DNA of 64,000 nucleotides. It comes from Lacticaseibacillus casei DSM 20011 = JCM 1134 = ATCC 393 (lineage in GTDB: Bacteria; Bacillota; Bacilli; Lactobacillales; Lactobacillaceae). The DNA lies in NCBI RefSeq assembly GCF_000829055.1, contig NZ_AP012544.1:1116001-1180000 (forward strand), given 5' to 3'. Shown in pieces: positions 44,808 through 55,039 of this stretch. Both the position numbers and the translations under genes were made by a program. How positions within the stretch are numbered: position 1 is the first letter of the stretch; every line of letters begins with the position of its first letter. The notes under the pieces were generated by a model. It was not told the origin of the DNA. It was given only the letters and a program-made list of their open reading frames with translations, and searched no databases.

Positions 44808-45140
44808 ATGGTGTTGCTCGCGTTGGGATTGCCGATTTTAGTGTGGTGCATGGTTGTCGCGGCCGTCGTGTACTTTGACTTTCATGGCGGTTCTTGGTTC
44901 TTCTTATTGACAGTGGTTAATTTTTGGGCGATTTTTCAGCTGACTTTTACGAAAACCCCGAATTTTATTTGGGTGATTTTGTTTACAGCCATGGTGATTG
45001 CTTTGATCCTGGTTATCTGGCAGGTCGTTCGTGAATATGATCTCATTATCCACCGTTATTGGCGTATGTTGACCCGAATCCTCTCATTGGCCACCACTTG
45101 TTGGTGGTTTGGCGGCATATTGATCTACTTTTTGGGATAA
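44808..45140 (+). CDS. DUF3397-family membrane protein
   Basis: 110 residues with about four membrane segments (LALGLPILVWCMVVAAVVYF; FFLLTVVNFWAIFQL; FIWVILFTAMVIALILVIWQ; a last one near 90-108). DUF3397 proteins sit just upstream of mraZ in many lactobacilli. Function unknown. CAGGAGGACTTATC precedes ATG 44808; a perfect terminator separates it from mraZ, so it is not in the division operon itself. Confidence 0.8.
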   Translation: MVLLALGLPILVWCMVVAAVVYFDFHGGSWFFLLTVVNFWAIFQLTFTKTPNFIWVILFTAMVIALILVIWQVVREYDLIIHRYWRMLTRILSLATTCWWFGGILIYFLG

Positions 45141-45164
45141 GTCCCCACTTTCTACCCACGTTTT

Positions 45165-45201
45165 AAAAAAGTCCGTGATCCTTGTGATCACGGACTTTTT
45201 T
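45165..45201 (+). terminator. rho-independent terminator before mraZ
   Basis: Perfect 16-bp stem AAAAAAGTCCGTGATC (45165-45180) and its complement (45186-45201), U-run included. Confidence 0.9.
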
Positions 45202-45251
45202 GCGTCTTAAAGGTTCTTTAAAACATAAAATAACTAAATTTTGTTTCAATT

Positions 45252-45290
45252 GTGGTTAGATGTGGAGAAGAGTGGGGCGTTGTGGTAGAC
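45252..45290 (+). promoter_or_regulatory. MraZ operator: four GTGG boxes at 10-bp period, with -10 box
   Basis: GTGG occurs at 45252, 45262, 45272 and 45282, exactly one helical turn apart. MraZ is known to bind tandem TGGGN-type boxes spaced at this period upstream of its own operon. TAGACT at 45285-45290 is a likely -10 box touching the last repeat, so binding would block transcription. Confidence 0.8.
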
Positions 45291-45315
45291 TAAAAATCGT
45301 AGGGAGGTGCCAGCT

Positions 45316-45747
45316 ATGCTCATGGGTGAATTTGAACGCAGTATTGACGCTAAAGGGCGCCTGATTATTCCAGCCAAATTCCGTGAGCAACTGGGGGCAT
45401 CGTTTGTGTTAACCCGCGGCATGGATGGCTGTCTTTTTGGTTATCCAATTGCCGAATGGGACAAGCTGCAGGCCAAACTGGCAACGTTACCGTTAGCCAA
45501 AAAAGATGCCCGTACCTTCACCCGCTTTCTTTTTTCGGCCGCAACTGAGTGTGAAATTGACAAGCAGGGGCGGATTAACATTCCTAAGTCGCTGTTTAAG
45601 CATGCAGCATTGAAAAAGGAATGCGTGCTTGTCGGCGTCAATAGTCGCATTGAAGTATGGGATGCCGAGCGCTGGCAGGAATTTGCTGACACGGCTGAAG
45701 AAAACTTTGATGATATTTCGGAAAACTTAACGGACTTTGGGTTGTAG
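45316..45747 (+). CDS. mraZ: transcriptional regulator MraZ
   Basis: 143 residues, identical in length to B. subtilis MraZ. Two AbrB-like halves: [20 protein letters not shown] near 4-23 and [18 protein letters not shown] near 75-92. It forms a ring that binds tandem repeats and represses the mra/dcw operon. ATG 45316 has GGGAGGTGCC before it; the upstream GTG at 45307 lies in the binding site and is rejected. First gene of the cell division operon, overlapping rsmH closely. Confidence 0.96.
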   Translation: MLMGEFERSIDAKGRLIIPAKFREQLGASFVLTRGMDGCLFGYPIAEWDKLQAKLATLPLAKKDARTFTRFLFSAATECEIDKQGRINIPKSLFKHAALKKECVLVGVNSRIEVWDAERWQEFADTAEENFDDISENLTDFGL

Positions 45748-45749
45748 TG

Positions 45750-46691
45750 ATGACAGAATTCAAACATGAAACGGTTCTATTAAAAGAAGCAACGGCAGCT
45801 TTAGCCGTGAAACCTGATGGTACCTATGTTGATGCCACGCTGGGTCGCGGTGGCCATACCCGGCAGATTTTAAAGCAACTGACAACAGGGCGCTTGATCG
45901 CGTTTGATCAGGACGAAGCCGCTATTGCTGCCGTGACCGCTAGCTTTGGCGATTTACCGCCGCAACTGAAGCTGGTTCACCGTAACTTTCGGGAACTAAC
46001 GGCAGCACTGGCTGATTTGGACATTTCCGATGTCGACGGTATTTTGTATGATCTGGGCGTTTCATCACCGCAATTTGATGATTCCAAGCGCGGCTTTTCC
46101 TATCGCTTCGATGCACCGCTGGACATGCGCATGGATCAGCGTCAAACACTCGATGCCAAGACTATTGTGAATGAATGGCCTTACGCGGAGTTGGTTCGTA
46201 TCTTTTCGCGTTATGGGGAGGAGCACTTTTCCAAACAGATTGCGCGGCGGATTGAGCAAGCCCGAGCTGAAAGTCCGATTACCACGACCTTTCAGCTTGT
46301 GGATTTGATTAAAGCAGGGATTCCTGCCAAGGCCCGGCGCACCGGTGGCCATCCTGCCAAGAAGGTGTTTCAGGCGATTCGAATTGCGGTCAATGACGAA
46401 TTGTCAGCACTGGAATCATCGTTGGAGCAGGCATTGAAGTTACTCAATGTCAATGGACGCATCAGCGTGATCACTTTTCAATCGTTAGAAGATCGGCTGG
46501 TTAAGACCATGTTTAAAGAAGTTTCGTCAGTTCAAGACGTTCCACGCGGTTTGCCGGTTGTTCCGGCATCTGCCCAGCCGCACTATCGTTTGGTCACGCG
46601 CAAGCCGATTTTACCAAGCACTGATGAGTTAGCTGAAAACCACCGTGCACATAGCGCTAAACTCAGAGTTATCGAAAAAATTCGCAACTAG
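45750..46691 (+). CDS. rsmH: 16S rRNA (cytosine-1402-N4)-methyltransferase
   Basis: 313 residues (MraW). SAM site [16 protein letters not shown] near 27-42; helical insertion domain with [21 protein letters not shown]-terminal LRVIEKIRN. Methylates N4 of C1402 in 16S rRNA. I start at ATG 45750; GTG 45747 overlaps the mraZ stop. Conserved second place in the cluster. Confidence 0.96.
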   Translation: MTEFKHETVLLKEATAALAVKPDGTYVDATLGRGGHTRQILKQLTTGRLIAFDQDEAAIAAVTASFGDLPPQLKLVHRNFRELTAALADLDISDVDGILYDLGVSSPQFDDSKRGFSYRFDAPLDMRMDQRQTLDAKTIVNEWPYAELVRIFSRYGEEHFSKQIARRIEQARAESPITTTFQLVDLIKAGIPAKARRTGGHPAKKVFQAIRIAVNDELSALESSLEQALKLLNVNGRISVITFQSLEDRLVKTMFKEVSSVQDVPRGLPVVPASAQPHYRLVTRKPILPSTDELAENHRAHSAKLRVIEKIRN

Positions 46692-46703
46692 GGGGTACAA
46701 TAA

Positions 46704-47069
46704 ATGCTTGAGAGTACAGCAAGACCTTTGGTGCAGCAACCGGCGCCTAAACCGGTACATAAACCAGCTAACGAACCCGCACCACATACACATATCGCTT
46801 TTAGCGGGTTTGAAAAAACATTGATGTTCGCTTGTGGTATTTTGGCGACGGTTGTTTGTGTGGTCTGTCTGTTCATGCAAAACCGCCTGAGCAATACCCA
46901 GCGCCAATACGAGGATTTACAAGCGCGCATTATGAAGCAATCGCAGGCAACCGCGAATCTCAAGCAGGAAATTGGTGAGCTCTCTAATTCGGAACGACTC
47001 GATGCTTTTGCAAAAGCGCATGGGTTCAAAGTCATTAACGGCAATATAAAGCGTGTTGATAATCAATGA
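46704..47069 (+). CDS. ftsL: cell division protein FtsL
   Basis: 121 residues: a Pro-rich cytoplasmic tail (1-40), one membrane helix (FACGILATVVCVVCLFM), then an extracellular leucine-zipper coiled coil (NTQRQYEDLQARIMKQSQAT). Scaffold that pairs with DivIB and DivIC. GGGGGTACAATAA upstream of ATG 46704. Overlaps pbp2b by four bases. Identified by place and topology, as FtsL sequences vary widely. Confidence 0.88.
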   Translation: MLESTARPLVQQPAPKPVHKPANEPAPHTHIAFSGFEKTLMFACGILATVVCVVCLFMQNRLSNTQRQYEDLQARIMKQSQATANLKQEIGELSNSERLDAFAKAHGFKVINGNIKRVDNQ

Positions 47070-49213
47070 AACTTTTCAAATCAAAACGATCAACGAATGC
47101 ACATCCGGCCCGGAATCGTAAACTGTTTGGTATCGGACTGATCGGGTTTACCCTCCTGATTCTCGGTGGCTTCGTTCTTCGTTTTTCTTTTGTTGCCACA
47201 GTTGGCGAAGTGGATTCTAACAACCTGGCCAAGCAGCGGCAAAAACAATATCGTACGGATACGGTTCTACAAGCCCAGCGCGGGGCTATTTTGGATCGCA
47301 CTGGCAATGTGATCGCCGAGGATTCAAATACTTATACAATTTATGCGATCCTCGACAAACAGAACAAGAATGGCGACAAGCCAGATTACGTCACGGATAA
47401 GGCAAAAACGGCTAAAGTATTGAGCCGTTATTTGGCGATCAGTGAAGACAAAATTTTGGCGCGTTTGAACCCGACTAAAAAGCATGTCTTCCAAGTCGAG
47501 TTTGGGACTCCCGGCACCAAATTGAGTCTGGCAATTAAAAAGCAAATTGACGCGGAAAAACTGCCGGGGATCCATTTTCGGGAAACCCCGTCGCGTCTGT
47601 ATCCTAACGGCGTCTTTGCAAGCCATGTGATTGGCATTGCCCAAGCTCAGGATAAAGGCAGCGGGCTGACCGGCGTCATGGGACTGGAAAAGCAATTCAA
47701 CACGGTTCTTGCAGGGGACAACGGTTATCGCCGCAGCGAAACCGATGCTTATGGGTACAAGCTGCCCAATGCCAAAACCAAGTTAAAAACGCCGGTTAAT
47801 GGTGGAACGGTTTACACCACGCTGGACAGTGGCCTTCAATCCTATTTGGAAACGCTGATGACGGATGTCCAAACCAAATATGAACCAAAAGGGTTGACGG
47901 CGGTTTTGATGAGTGCCAAAACCGGCAAAATTCTGGCGGCCAGTCAGCGACCGACATTCGATGCCTCAACCGGTGAAGGCTTAGGCGATATGTGGCGGGA
48001 TTCCTTGGTTGAAGACAATTACGAACCAGGATCCGTTATGAAAATTGTCACACTGGCATCGGCCATCCAGAGCGGCAAGTATCACCCAAATGAATATTAC
48101 CAATCCGGTTCCGTGAAGCTTGACGGCGGAACGGTCAATGACTGGCGCACTGGCGGCTGGGGTTCAATTCCGCTGAGCAAAGCTTTTCCATTGTCGAGTA
48201 ATGTCGGCATGGTGAAAATCGAACAGGAAATGGGTGCCGGCGTCTGGAAGAGTTATTTAGATAAATTTAAATTTGGCCAAAAAACCGGCATCACTTTGCC
48301 AGGCGAAACCAATGGGCGGATCAGTTTTGCCCAGCCGCTAGACCAGGCGATCACCTCGTTTGGACAAGGCATTGAAGTGAATGTCATGCAAATGATGCAG
48401 GCGATTAGTGCCGTTTCAAATGACGGTAAAATGCTGAAACCACAAATTGTGTCTAAAGTCGTGCACAAGAATGGCAAGGAAACAGTCTATAAACCTGAAG
48501 TTGTCGGCCAGCCCATTTCTAAAGAAACCGCCGCTCAAGTCATTGACGCCATGCGACACGTGGTTAACGATGAAGATGGCACCGGGGTTGCGTATAAAAT
48601 GCCAGGCGTTGATTTAGCGGTTAAAACCGGTACCGGACAGATTGCCAGTGCCCAAGGCGGTTATCTCACCGGTGATTCTAACTATATCTTTAGTGTGGCC
48701 GGTATTGCGCCTGCTTCGGATCCAAAATATGTGCTTTATGTAACTATGAAACAACCACAGAAAATGACAGAACCGGCTGAAACGATTTTGGCCAGCATTT
48801 TTAAACCGATGATGCAGCGGGCACTGGATACCACTGCCAATGGCACCGTGTCAAAAGATACCAATACGGCAGACGTTCCTGCGGTCACCAACGCTGTGTT
48901 AACAACGGCCCAGGATACCGTGAAAAAAGCCGGCTTTGATGTTGCTACGATAGGTACCGGCAATAAAGTTGTTCAGCAACTGCCAGCAAGTGGAACCAAG
49001 GCACTGCGCGATTCGCGTGTGCTGCTTTTGACCAATGGTGCTATGACCATGCCTGATCTTACTGGTTGGTCGAAATCCGATGTGTTAAAATTTGTACAAT
49101 TGACCGGTAAGAAATTCAAACTTGTCGGTGACGGCTTTGTTGTTCGGCAAAGTATTGCCAAAGGGACCCTTTTAGGTGATACCAGCGGAACAATCGAGTT
49201 CAAACAACAATAG
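47066..49213 (+). CDS. pbp2b: penicillin-binding protein 2B (division transpeptidase)
   Basis: 715 residues. One membrane anchor ([20 protein letters not shown]), the N-terminal dimerisation part with [16 protein letters not shown], and the transpeptidase domain with Ser323 in SVMK, Ser377-x-Asn in SSNVGM, and Lys520 in KTGTG. Two C-terminal PASTA domains (about 590-715, for example [20 protein letters not shown]) are present. It cross-links septal peptidoglycan (FtsI role). Situated between ftsL and mraY as in other firmicutes. Confidence 0.95.
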   Translation: MKLFKSKRSTNAHPARNRKLFGIGLIGFTLLILGGFVLRFSFVATVGEVDSNNLAKQRQKQYRTDTVLQAQRGAILDRTGNVIAEDSNTYTIYAILDKQNKNGDKPDYVTDKAKTAKVLSRYLAISEDKILARLNPTKKHVFQVEFGTPGTKLSLAIKKQIDAEKLPGIHFRETPSRLYPNGVFASHVIGIAQAQDKGSGLTGVMGLEKQFNTVLAGDNGYRRSETDAYGYKLPNAKTKLKTPVNGGTVYTTLDSGLQSYLETLMTDVQTKYEPKGLTAVLMSAKTGKILAASQRPTFDASTGEGLGDMWRDSLVEDNYEPGSVMKIVTLASAIQSGKYHPNEYYQSGSVKLDGGTVNDWRTGGWGSIPLSKAFPLSSNVGMVKIEQEMGAGVWKSYLDKFKFGQKTGITLPGETNGRISFAQPLDQAITSFGQGIEVNVMQMMQAISAVSNDGKMLKPQIVSKVVHKNGKETVYKPEVVGQPISKETAAQVIDAMRHVVNDEDGTGVAYKMPGVDLAVKTGTGQIASAQGGYLTGDSNYIFSVAGIAPASDPKYVLYVTMKQPQKMTEPAETILASIFKPMMQRALDTTANGTVSKDTNTADVPAVTNAVLTTAQDTVKKAGFDVATIGTGNKVVQQLPASGTKALRDSRVLLLTNGAMTMPDLTGWSKSDVLKFVQLTGKKFKLVGDGFVVRQSIAKGTLLGDTSGTIEFKQQ

Positions 49214-49227
49214 AATTGGGGATAGTC

Positions 49228-50193
49228 ATGCAACTTGCTCAGATGCTCATTCCGATGGTTTCGGCATTTGCCATTACAATTATGTTTATGCCGCTATTTA
49301 TCGGGTACATGCGTTACAAAAAAGAAGGCCAGGTGATTCGCGAAGAAGGGCCGAGTTGGCACGAGAAGAAATCAGGGACACCAACAATGGGCGGCCTGAT
49401 TTTCATTGCCGCGATGATTATTTCGGCTATTTGGGTTAGCATTTGGCAACACCAACTGACGCTGAGTGTCTGGATTTCTTTGTTTATTTTGGTTCTATAC
49501 GGCCTACTGGGCTTTTATGATGATTTTGAAAAACTGGTTCATCATCGTAACGAAGGGCTGAAGGCTTGGCAAAAGCTGGCAGGTCAGATTCTGGGCGCCG
49601 TGATTTTTCTGATCGCGTATTTTCATGAAGGGTTCGATCATACTTTATGGGTACCGGTGATCGGCAATATCAGTGCTACATGGTTCTACGTTATTTTTGT
49701 CATTTTTTGGCTAGTTGGTTTTAGCAATGCAGTTAATTTAACCGATGGCTTAGACGGGTTGGTTGCTGGGCAGACGACGATTTCGTTTGGTACCTATGCC
49801 ATCATCGCTGCCCGCGAAGGCCGGACGGATGTGCTGATTATCTGCCTTGTCACGGTCGGCGCCATGCTTGGTTTTTTGATGTTCAACCATAAACCAGCAC
49901 AGATTTTTATGGGCGACCTAGGTTCCTTGGCGCTGGGCGGTATGCTGGCAGTCGTGGCCATTTTACTTCATCGCGAATGGTCGTTATTACTGATTGGGAT
50001 CATTTATGTCATTGAAACTGCCAGTGTCATCCTGCAAGTGGCGTCGTTTAAATTAACCGGTAAACGGATCTTCCTGATGTCGCCGATCCATCATCATTTT
50101 GAGATGAAGGGTTGGTCCGAGTGGCGGATTGATTTGACGTTCTGGCTGGTCGGGCTGATCGCTAGCGGCATTTATCTGGTATTTTTTCTTTAA
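49228..50193 (+). CDS. mraY: phospho-N-acetylmuramoyl-pentapeptide transferase
   Basis: 321 residues with about ten membrane segments. Family motifs: [38 protein letters not shown] (catalytic Asp cluster) and [15 protein letters not shown] (histidine motif). Transfers phospho-MurNAc-pentapeptide to undecaprenyl phosphate, making lipid I. ATG 49228 follows GGGGATAG; the upstream TTG at 49216 is less likely. Confidence 0.96.
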   Translation: MQLAQMLIPMVSAFAITIMFMPLFIGYMRYKKEGQVIREEGPSWHEKKSGTPTMGGLIFIAAMIISAIWVSIWQHQLTLSVWISLFILVLYGLLGFYDDFEKLVHHRNEGLKAWQKLAGQILGAVIFLIAYFHEGFDHTLWVPVIGNISATWFYVIFVIFWLVGFSNAVNLTDGLDGLVAGQTTISFGTYAIIAAREGRTDVLIICLVTVGAMLGFLMFNHKPAQIFMGDLGSLALGGMLAVVAILLHREWSLLLIGIIYVIETASVILQVASFKLTGKRIFLMSPIHHHFEMKGWSEWRIDLTFWLVGLIASGIYLVFFL

Positions 50194-50221
50194 AGTCATG
50201 CTATAAAAAGAAGGATCAATT

Positions 50222-51601
50222 GTGAAAAACATTTCGGATTATCGTAATAAAAAGGTGCTTGTATTGGGTCTGGCAAAGAGCGGTGTCAACGCTGCTCGCT
50301 TACTACATAAATTAGGTGCCTTGGTCACTGTCAATGACAAGCAGAAGTTTGATAACAATAAGGACGCGCAGGAATTATTGGCAGATGGTATGCGCGTGAT
50401 TACCGGTCGACATCCGGTCGAATTGCTGGATGAGCATTTTGAATTGATGGTCAAAAATCCGGGCATTCCTTATAGCAATCCCATGGTAAAGCGAGCGCAG
50501 GAGCTAGGGTTACCGATTATTACCGAGCCAGAGTTGGCTTATCAAGTATCCGAAGCTGAATGGATCGGGATCACGGGTACGAATGGCAAAACCACCACAA
50601 CCACATTAATCGGCTTGATGTTGAATCAGCAACGGCCGCACCATGCGTTTGATGCCGGCAATATCGGCATTCCCGTCAGTCAGGTCGCCCAAAAGGCAGG
50701 CAAAGACGATACGATTGTGGCGGAGTTGTCGAGTTTTCAGCTGTGCGGTATCAAAACCCTGCATCCCCACATCGCGGTTCTGACCAATATTTATGAAGCG
50801 CATTTGGATTGGCATGGCAGCCGCGCCAATTATGTCGCAGCCAAAATGCGGATCACTATGAACCAAACACCGGATGACTATTTCATTATGAATTGGGATC
50901 TTCCGGAAATGCATAAGCTCGCCAAGCAAAGTAACGCCCAGATTGTGCCGTTTTCCCGTAAGCAGGCGCCTGGTGCTCGTGCTTCGCTGATTGATGGCTG
51001 GCTGACGTTTGATGGCGATAAAATCATGCAAGCCAGCGAGATGCAGATCCCGGGTCTGCACAACATCGAAAACGCGCTGGCAGCGATTGCCGCCGCTAAA
51101 CTAAAAGGGGTCGAAGATGACGCGATTCGCGAGGTGTTGCGGACCTTTTCCGGGGTCAAACATCGAATTCAGTATTTGGAAACGCTGGAAGGACGCCGGA
51201 TTTATAATGACTCCAAGGCGACCAACGTCGAAGCTGCGACCGTTGCTCTGAATGCTTTTCATCAGCCGATCGTTTGGTTGGCAGGCGGACTGGATCGCGG
51301 CTTGCCGATGGATGCGTTAACGCCGCTGGTCAAGGAACACGTGAAGAGCATGGTTGTTTTTGGGCAGATAGCACCACTGATGGCCAAAATCGCTAAGGAT
51401 GCCGGGGTCCCGGTCCAAAAAACCGATAATGTGATGACCGCCGTACCGCTAGCTTATGAAGCCAGTCGTCCGGGGGATGTCATTTTGCTATCACCGGCAG
51501 CGGCCAGTTGGGATCAGTATCCAAATTTTGAAGTCCGTGGCGATGATTTCATCAAAGCAGTTCATCAGTTGCAACAAACGGTCGAAAGCGAGGGCAATTA
51601 A
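50222..51601 (+). CDS. murD: UDP-N-acetylmuramoylalanine-D-glutamate ligase
   Basis: 459 residues. N-terminal Rossmann (VLVLGLAKSGVNAARLLHKL), central ATPase with GITGTNGKTTTTTLIG near 114-129 and ELSSFQL, C-terminal NDSKATNVEAATVAL (the Mur DSKATN motif). Adds D-Glu to UDP-MurNAc-L-Ala in the cytoplasm. GTG 50222, with AGAAGGATCAA upstream. Immediately followed by murG. Confidence 0.96.
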   Translation: MKNISDYRNKKVLVLGLAKSGVNAARLLHKLGALVTVNDKQKFDNNKDAQELLADGMRVITGRHPVELLDEHFELMVKNPGIPYSNPMVKRAQELGLPIITEPELAYQVSEAEWIGITGTNGKTTTTTLIGLMLNQQRPHHAFDAGNIGIPVSQVAQKAGKDDTIVAELSSFQLCGIKTLHPHIAVLTNIYEAHLDWHGSRANYVAAKMRITMNQTPDDYFIMNWDLPEMHKLAKQSNAQIVPFSRKQAPGARASLIDGWLTFDGDKIMQASEMQIPGLHNIENALAAIAAAKLKGVEDDAIREVLRTFSGVKHRIQYLETLEGRRIYNDSKATNVEAATVALNAFHQPIVWLAGGLDRGLPMDALTPLVKEHVKSMVVFGQIAPLMAKIAKDAGVPVQKTDNVMTAVPLAYEASRPGDVILLSPAAASWDQYPNFEVRGDDFIKAVHQLQQTVESEGN

Positions 51602-52693
51602 ATGCGGCTGGTTATTTCCGGTGGCGGTACTGGCGGCCATATTTATCCGGCCTTGGCGTTAATCGAGGCGTTGAAGGCGGAAGGTAAACTCGATGATGTC
51701 CTTTATGTCGGCACCGAGCATGGCTTGGAAAGTCGGATTGTGCCGGCAACCGGCCTGAAATTTGCAACGCTCGACCTGCAAGGCTTCAAGCGCAGTCTTT
51801 CCTTGAGCAATCTGACAACGGTCAAAAAGTTTATTGGCAGTTTGGGTCAGGCAAAAAAGTTGTTGCGTGATTTCAAACCAGATATCGTAGTTGGCACAGG
51901 TGGTTATGTTTCCGGCGCAATTTTATTTGCTGCCGCGCGGATGCACATTCCTACCGTGATTCATGAATCAAACTCGGTTGCCGGCGTGACAAACAAATTT
52001 CTCAGCCATTTTGTCGATCGCGTTGCTATTGTTTTCCCGGAAGTGGCGTCGGCGTTTCCGGCTAAAAAAGTAGTAGTAACCGGCAATCCCCGGGCGCAGC
52101 AGGTTGCTGGGTTAAAACCGAATGACCGTCTGAAAGATTTCGGACTCGATCCGCACAGGCGCACGTTATTGGTTTTCGGTGGATCACGCGGGGCACCCAA
52201 GATCAACGAGGCGGTTTTAGCTGCCTTGCCGGTTTGGGGCAAAGCTGATTTCCAGGTGCTTTTTGCGACTGGACGGAGCCATTATGATAACATCAAAAAA
52301 TCTTTGCCGCCGTTACCTGCTTCGATTAAGGTTGTGCCATACATTGATGATATGCCGTCAATTTTACCTGATGTTGGGCTGCTGATCAGCCGGGCAGGGG
52401 CGACGACGCTTGCGGAGATCACTGCGCTAGGCATTCCGGCTATTTTGATTCCGAGTCCTAACGTGACCCACCACCATCAATATTTAAATGCCCAGAGTTT
52501 AACCAAACAAGGTGCGGCGCTGACCATTACCGAACCTGAATTAGGCCAGGATTTTCCCCAGCGGGTGGTGACGCTCATGGAGGATGATGCCAAACGTGCC
52601 GCCATGGCGCAAGCATCAAAAAAACTAGGCGTACCGGATGCCAGTGATCAACTGATCGCTGTGATGACAACACTCCTTTCGAAACGTAGGTGA
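51602..52693 (+). CDS. murG: undecaprenyldiphospho-muramoylpentapeptide GlcNAc transferase
   Basis: 363 residues, GT-B fold. N-terminal GGGTGGHIYPALALI near 7-21, second glycine loop VGTGGYVSGAI, C-terminal donor site (VFGGSRGAPKINEAV; SRAGATTLAEITALGIPAIL). Converts lipid I to lipid II at the inner face of the membrane. ATG 51602 directly abuts the murD stop. Its stop overlaps the divIB start (ATGA type). Confidence 0.96.
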   Translation: MRLVISGGGTGGHIYPALALIEALKAEGKLDDVLYVGTEHGLESRIVPATGLKFATLDLQGFKRSLSLSNLTTVKKFIGSLGQAKKLLRDFKPDIVVGTGGYVSGAILFAAARMHIPTVIHESNSVAGVTNKFLSHFVDRVAIVFPEVASAFPAKKVVVTGNPRAQQVAGLKPNDRLKDFGLDPHRRTLLVFGGSRGAPKINEAVLAALPVWGKADFQVLFATGRSHYDNIKKSLPPLPASIKVVPYIDDMPSILPDVGLLISRAGATTLAEITALGIPAILIPSPNVTHHHQYLNAQSLTKQGAALTITEPELGQDFPQRVVTLMEDDAKRAAMAQASKKLGVPDASDQLIAVMTTLLSKRR

Positions 52694-53553
52694 TGACTTT
52701 GGCTTGGCTCCGAAAAAAAGAACAGCAGTCTGATCCGCTGACACCGTGGCAGCAATATCAAGCGCGTCAGCAACAGAAGCCGCGACATGATCGGCGCCGA
52801 AAGCCGAAGCTGGATGTTGAGCTGCCGAAGATTCAAAATTTGCGGCGACGTAAACTGATCAAGAACCTTGCGTTGATCCTGCTCCCCCTGCTATTTTTGC
52901 TGGGGGTTTTTGGCTATTTTGCTAGTCCGCTTTCTAAAGTCGGATTGGTAAGCGTTCAAGGTGTCACAACGGTACCTGATCAGCAAGTCATCAATGCGAC
53001 TAAACTGTCGGATAACGATTTAATGCTCAGTGTGCTGGTGCATAAAAGTGACATTGTGCAACGGGTGCAGAAATCTTTACCGGAAATTAAAGAAGCCAGC
53101 CTAACTATAAAAGGGTTCAACCGGATTATCATTCGTACAAGTGAATATCAGACGATCGGCTATGTGTATCGGAATCACGCTTACCATAAGATTCTGGTCA
53201 CTGGCAAGGTGTTGAAGGCCGGCACGCAAACACCGGTTGACACTTACCCCGTCTTTTCTGGATTCACTGCCAAAGAATTACCTAAAATGATTGAGTTACT
53301 GAATCAGTTTCCTGATGCGATTCGTCATGACATTTCGGAAATCGATGCAAGCCGCGGTGACGCCAATCCCAACCAGATTGCTTTAAACATGAGCGATGGT
53401 TATCGGATCATAGCCGATTCGCGTACCATTGCCAAAAAAATCAAGTACTATCCGGCAATTGTTTCACAGGTCAAGAAAAAAGGCGTCGTTGATTTAGAAG
53501 TCGGTGCTTTCTGGCGGCCATATTCAAGTGGTGAAAAGTCGTCAAATGACTGA
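52693..53553 (+). CDS. divIB: cell division protein DivIB/FtsQ
   Basis: 286 residues: a charged cytoplasmic part (1-55, KPRHDRRRKPKLD), one membrane helix (NLALILLPLLFLLGVFGYFA), an extracellular POTRA-like domain starting SKVGLVSVQGVTTVPDQQVI, then a beta domain. Part of the FtsL-DivIC-DivIB trimer. GTG 52690 or ATG 52693 are both possible; the ATG overlaps the murG stop. Confidence 0.93.
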   Translation: MTLAWLRKKEQQSDPLTPWQQYQARQQQKPRHDRRRKPKLDVELPKIQNLRRRKLIKNLALILLPLLFLLGVFGYFASPLSKVGLVSVQGVTTVPDQQVINATKLSDNDLMLSVLVHKSDIVQRVQKSLPEIKEASLTIKGFNRIIIRTSEYQTIGYVYRNHAYHKILVTGKVLKAGTQTPVDTYPVFSGFTAKELPKMIELLNQFPDAIRHDISEIDASRGDANPNQIALNMSDGYRIIADSRTIAKKIKYYPAIVSQVKKKGVVDLEVGAFWRPYSSGEKSSND

Positions 53554-53665
53554 TTTTGTAAGGTTTGTTTTCTCATCAGAAAATGAGTGTGTTACACTGA
53601 TGATGGCACCGTTTTAATATGAAAATTAAGTTGATTAAAAAGTTACACAAGGAGGTTCCCGATAC

Positions 53666-55015
53666 ATGGATAATCAAGGTATTTACGTTGGACTTGATAT
53701 CGGAACCACCTCAATAAAAGTCATTGTTGCCGAAGCAGTACAGGGACAAATGAATGTTATTGGTGTGGGAAGTCAGCGGTCTGAAGGCGTTAGTCGTGGG
53801 GTGATCGTTGACATCGATAAGGCAGTCGCAGTCATCCAGGCGGCCGTTGCCCAAGCTGAAGACAAGGCAAATATCAAGATCGATCGGGTTGTGGCTGGCA
53901 TCCCTGCCAATATGCTGCAGATTGAACAGGTTTCGGGGATGATTGCCGTTGGTGAGGAGAACAAAGAGATCTCTGACAACGATGTCCGCAGTGTTGCTGC
54001 GGCTGCATTGGTTCGCAACCTGCCGCCTGAGCGTGAAACATTGTCACTGGTTCCGACCGAATTTATCGTTGACGGGTTTGACGATATCAAGGATCCTCGT
54101 GGGATGTTGGGCGTTCGGCTTGAGATGCGCGGCATTATGCTAACGGTTCCCAAAACCGTGATTCATAACACGAAAAAAGCCATTGAAAAAGCTGGGTTAC
54201 GGGTTGGCGGACTGGTCATTTCACCACTGGCGATTGGCCGGTTGGCGTTGACGGATGGTGAACAAGACTTCGGGACGGTCTTGATCGATATGGGTGGCGG
54301 CCAAAGCACAGCGGCTGTTATCCACGATCGCAAGCTCAAGTTTACGTCGGTCGATCAAGAAGGCGGCGAATATATCACCAAAGATATTTCCGTCGTATTA
54401 AACACGAGCTTTACGGATGCAGAGAAGTTAAAACGCGAATACGGTAATGCGGATTCGCTAGCTACCAGCGAAGAAGAAACCTTCCCCGTGACCGTTGTCG
54501 GTAAACATGAACCGGCGATGATTTCGGAAAAATACTTATCGGAAATTATCGAAGCGCGGGTCGCGCAAATCTTCAAGCGCCTGAAAAAGGCACTCGATGC
54601 CGTAAACGCACTTGAGCTGCCGGGTGGCGTTGTGATCACCGGTGGCACGACGGCATTGCCAGAGGTTACCGAATTAGCACAGGATATTTTTGATCGCCCG
54701 GTCAAGCGCTTTATTCCCGATGACATGGGCCTTCGCCATCCTTCCTTTACAGAAGGACTGGCACTGATCAAATATGCTGCTCAAATGACCGATATCGAAA
54801 TGCTGGTTTCCAGCGTTCTGCCGACGCCGTTTATGGTTGACGGCGCCCAGATGCCATCATCTTCGCCATCACCGGCTCCACAAAAACAGCCGGAACAAAC
54901 CGCTGCTTCGGAAGGCCAGCGTCTCGTCAAGCGCAAGCCCGACAAGCAGACAGACAAAACCAAGTCTAAGGAGCCATCTGCCTTGCGCCGGTTCTTTGGT
55001 AATTTCTTTGAATAA
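53666..55015 (+). CDS. ftsA: cell division protein FtsA
   Basis: 449 residues, actin-like. Phosphate 1 VGLDIGTTSIKVIVAEAV, 1C subdomain, phosphate 2 TVLIDMGGGQSTAAVI, adenosine loop VVITGGTTALPEVTEL. The C-terminal PSALRRFFGNFFE is the amphipathic membrane-binding helix, after a disordered Pro/Lys-rich linker. Tethers FtsZ to the membrane. AAGGAGGTTCC precedes ATG 53666; a 112-base gap from divIB may hold an internal promoter. Confidence 0.96.
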   Translation: MDNQGIYVGLDIGTTSIKVIVAEAVQGQMNVIGVGSQRSEGVSRGVIVDIDKAVAVIQAAVAQAEDKANIKIDRVVAGIPANMLQIEQVSGMIAVGEENKEISDNDVRSVAAAALVRNLPPERETLSLVPTEFIVDGFDDIKDPRGMLGVRLEMRGIMLTVPKTVIHNTKKAIEKAGLRVGGLVISPLAIGRLALTDGEQDFGTVLIDMGGGQSTAAVIHDRKLKFTSVDQEGGEYITKDISVVLNTSFTDAEKLKREYGNADSLATSEEETFPVTVVGKHEPAMISEKYLSEIIEARVAQIFKRLKKALDAVNALELPGGVVITGGTTALPEVTELAQDIFDRPVKRFIPDDMGLRHPSFTEGLALIKYAAQMTDIEMLVSSVLPTPFMVDGAQMPSSSPSPAPQKQPEQTAASEGQRLVKRKPDKQTDKTKSKEPSALRRFFGNFFE

Positions 55016-55039
55016 ATCTCGATTCTAGGAGGAACACGA

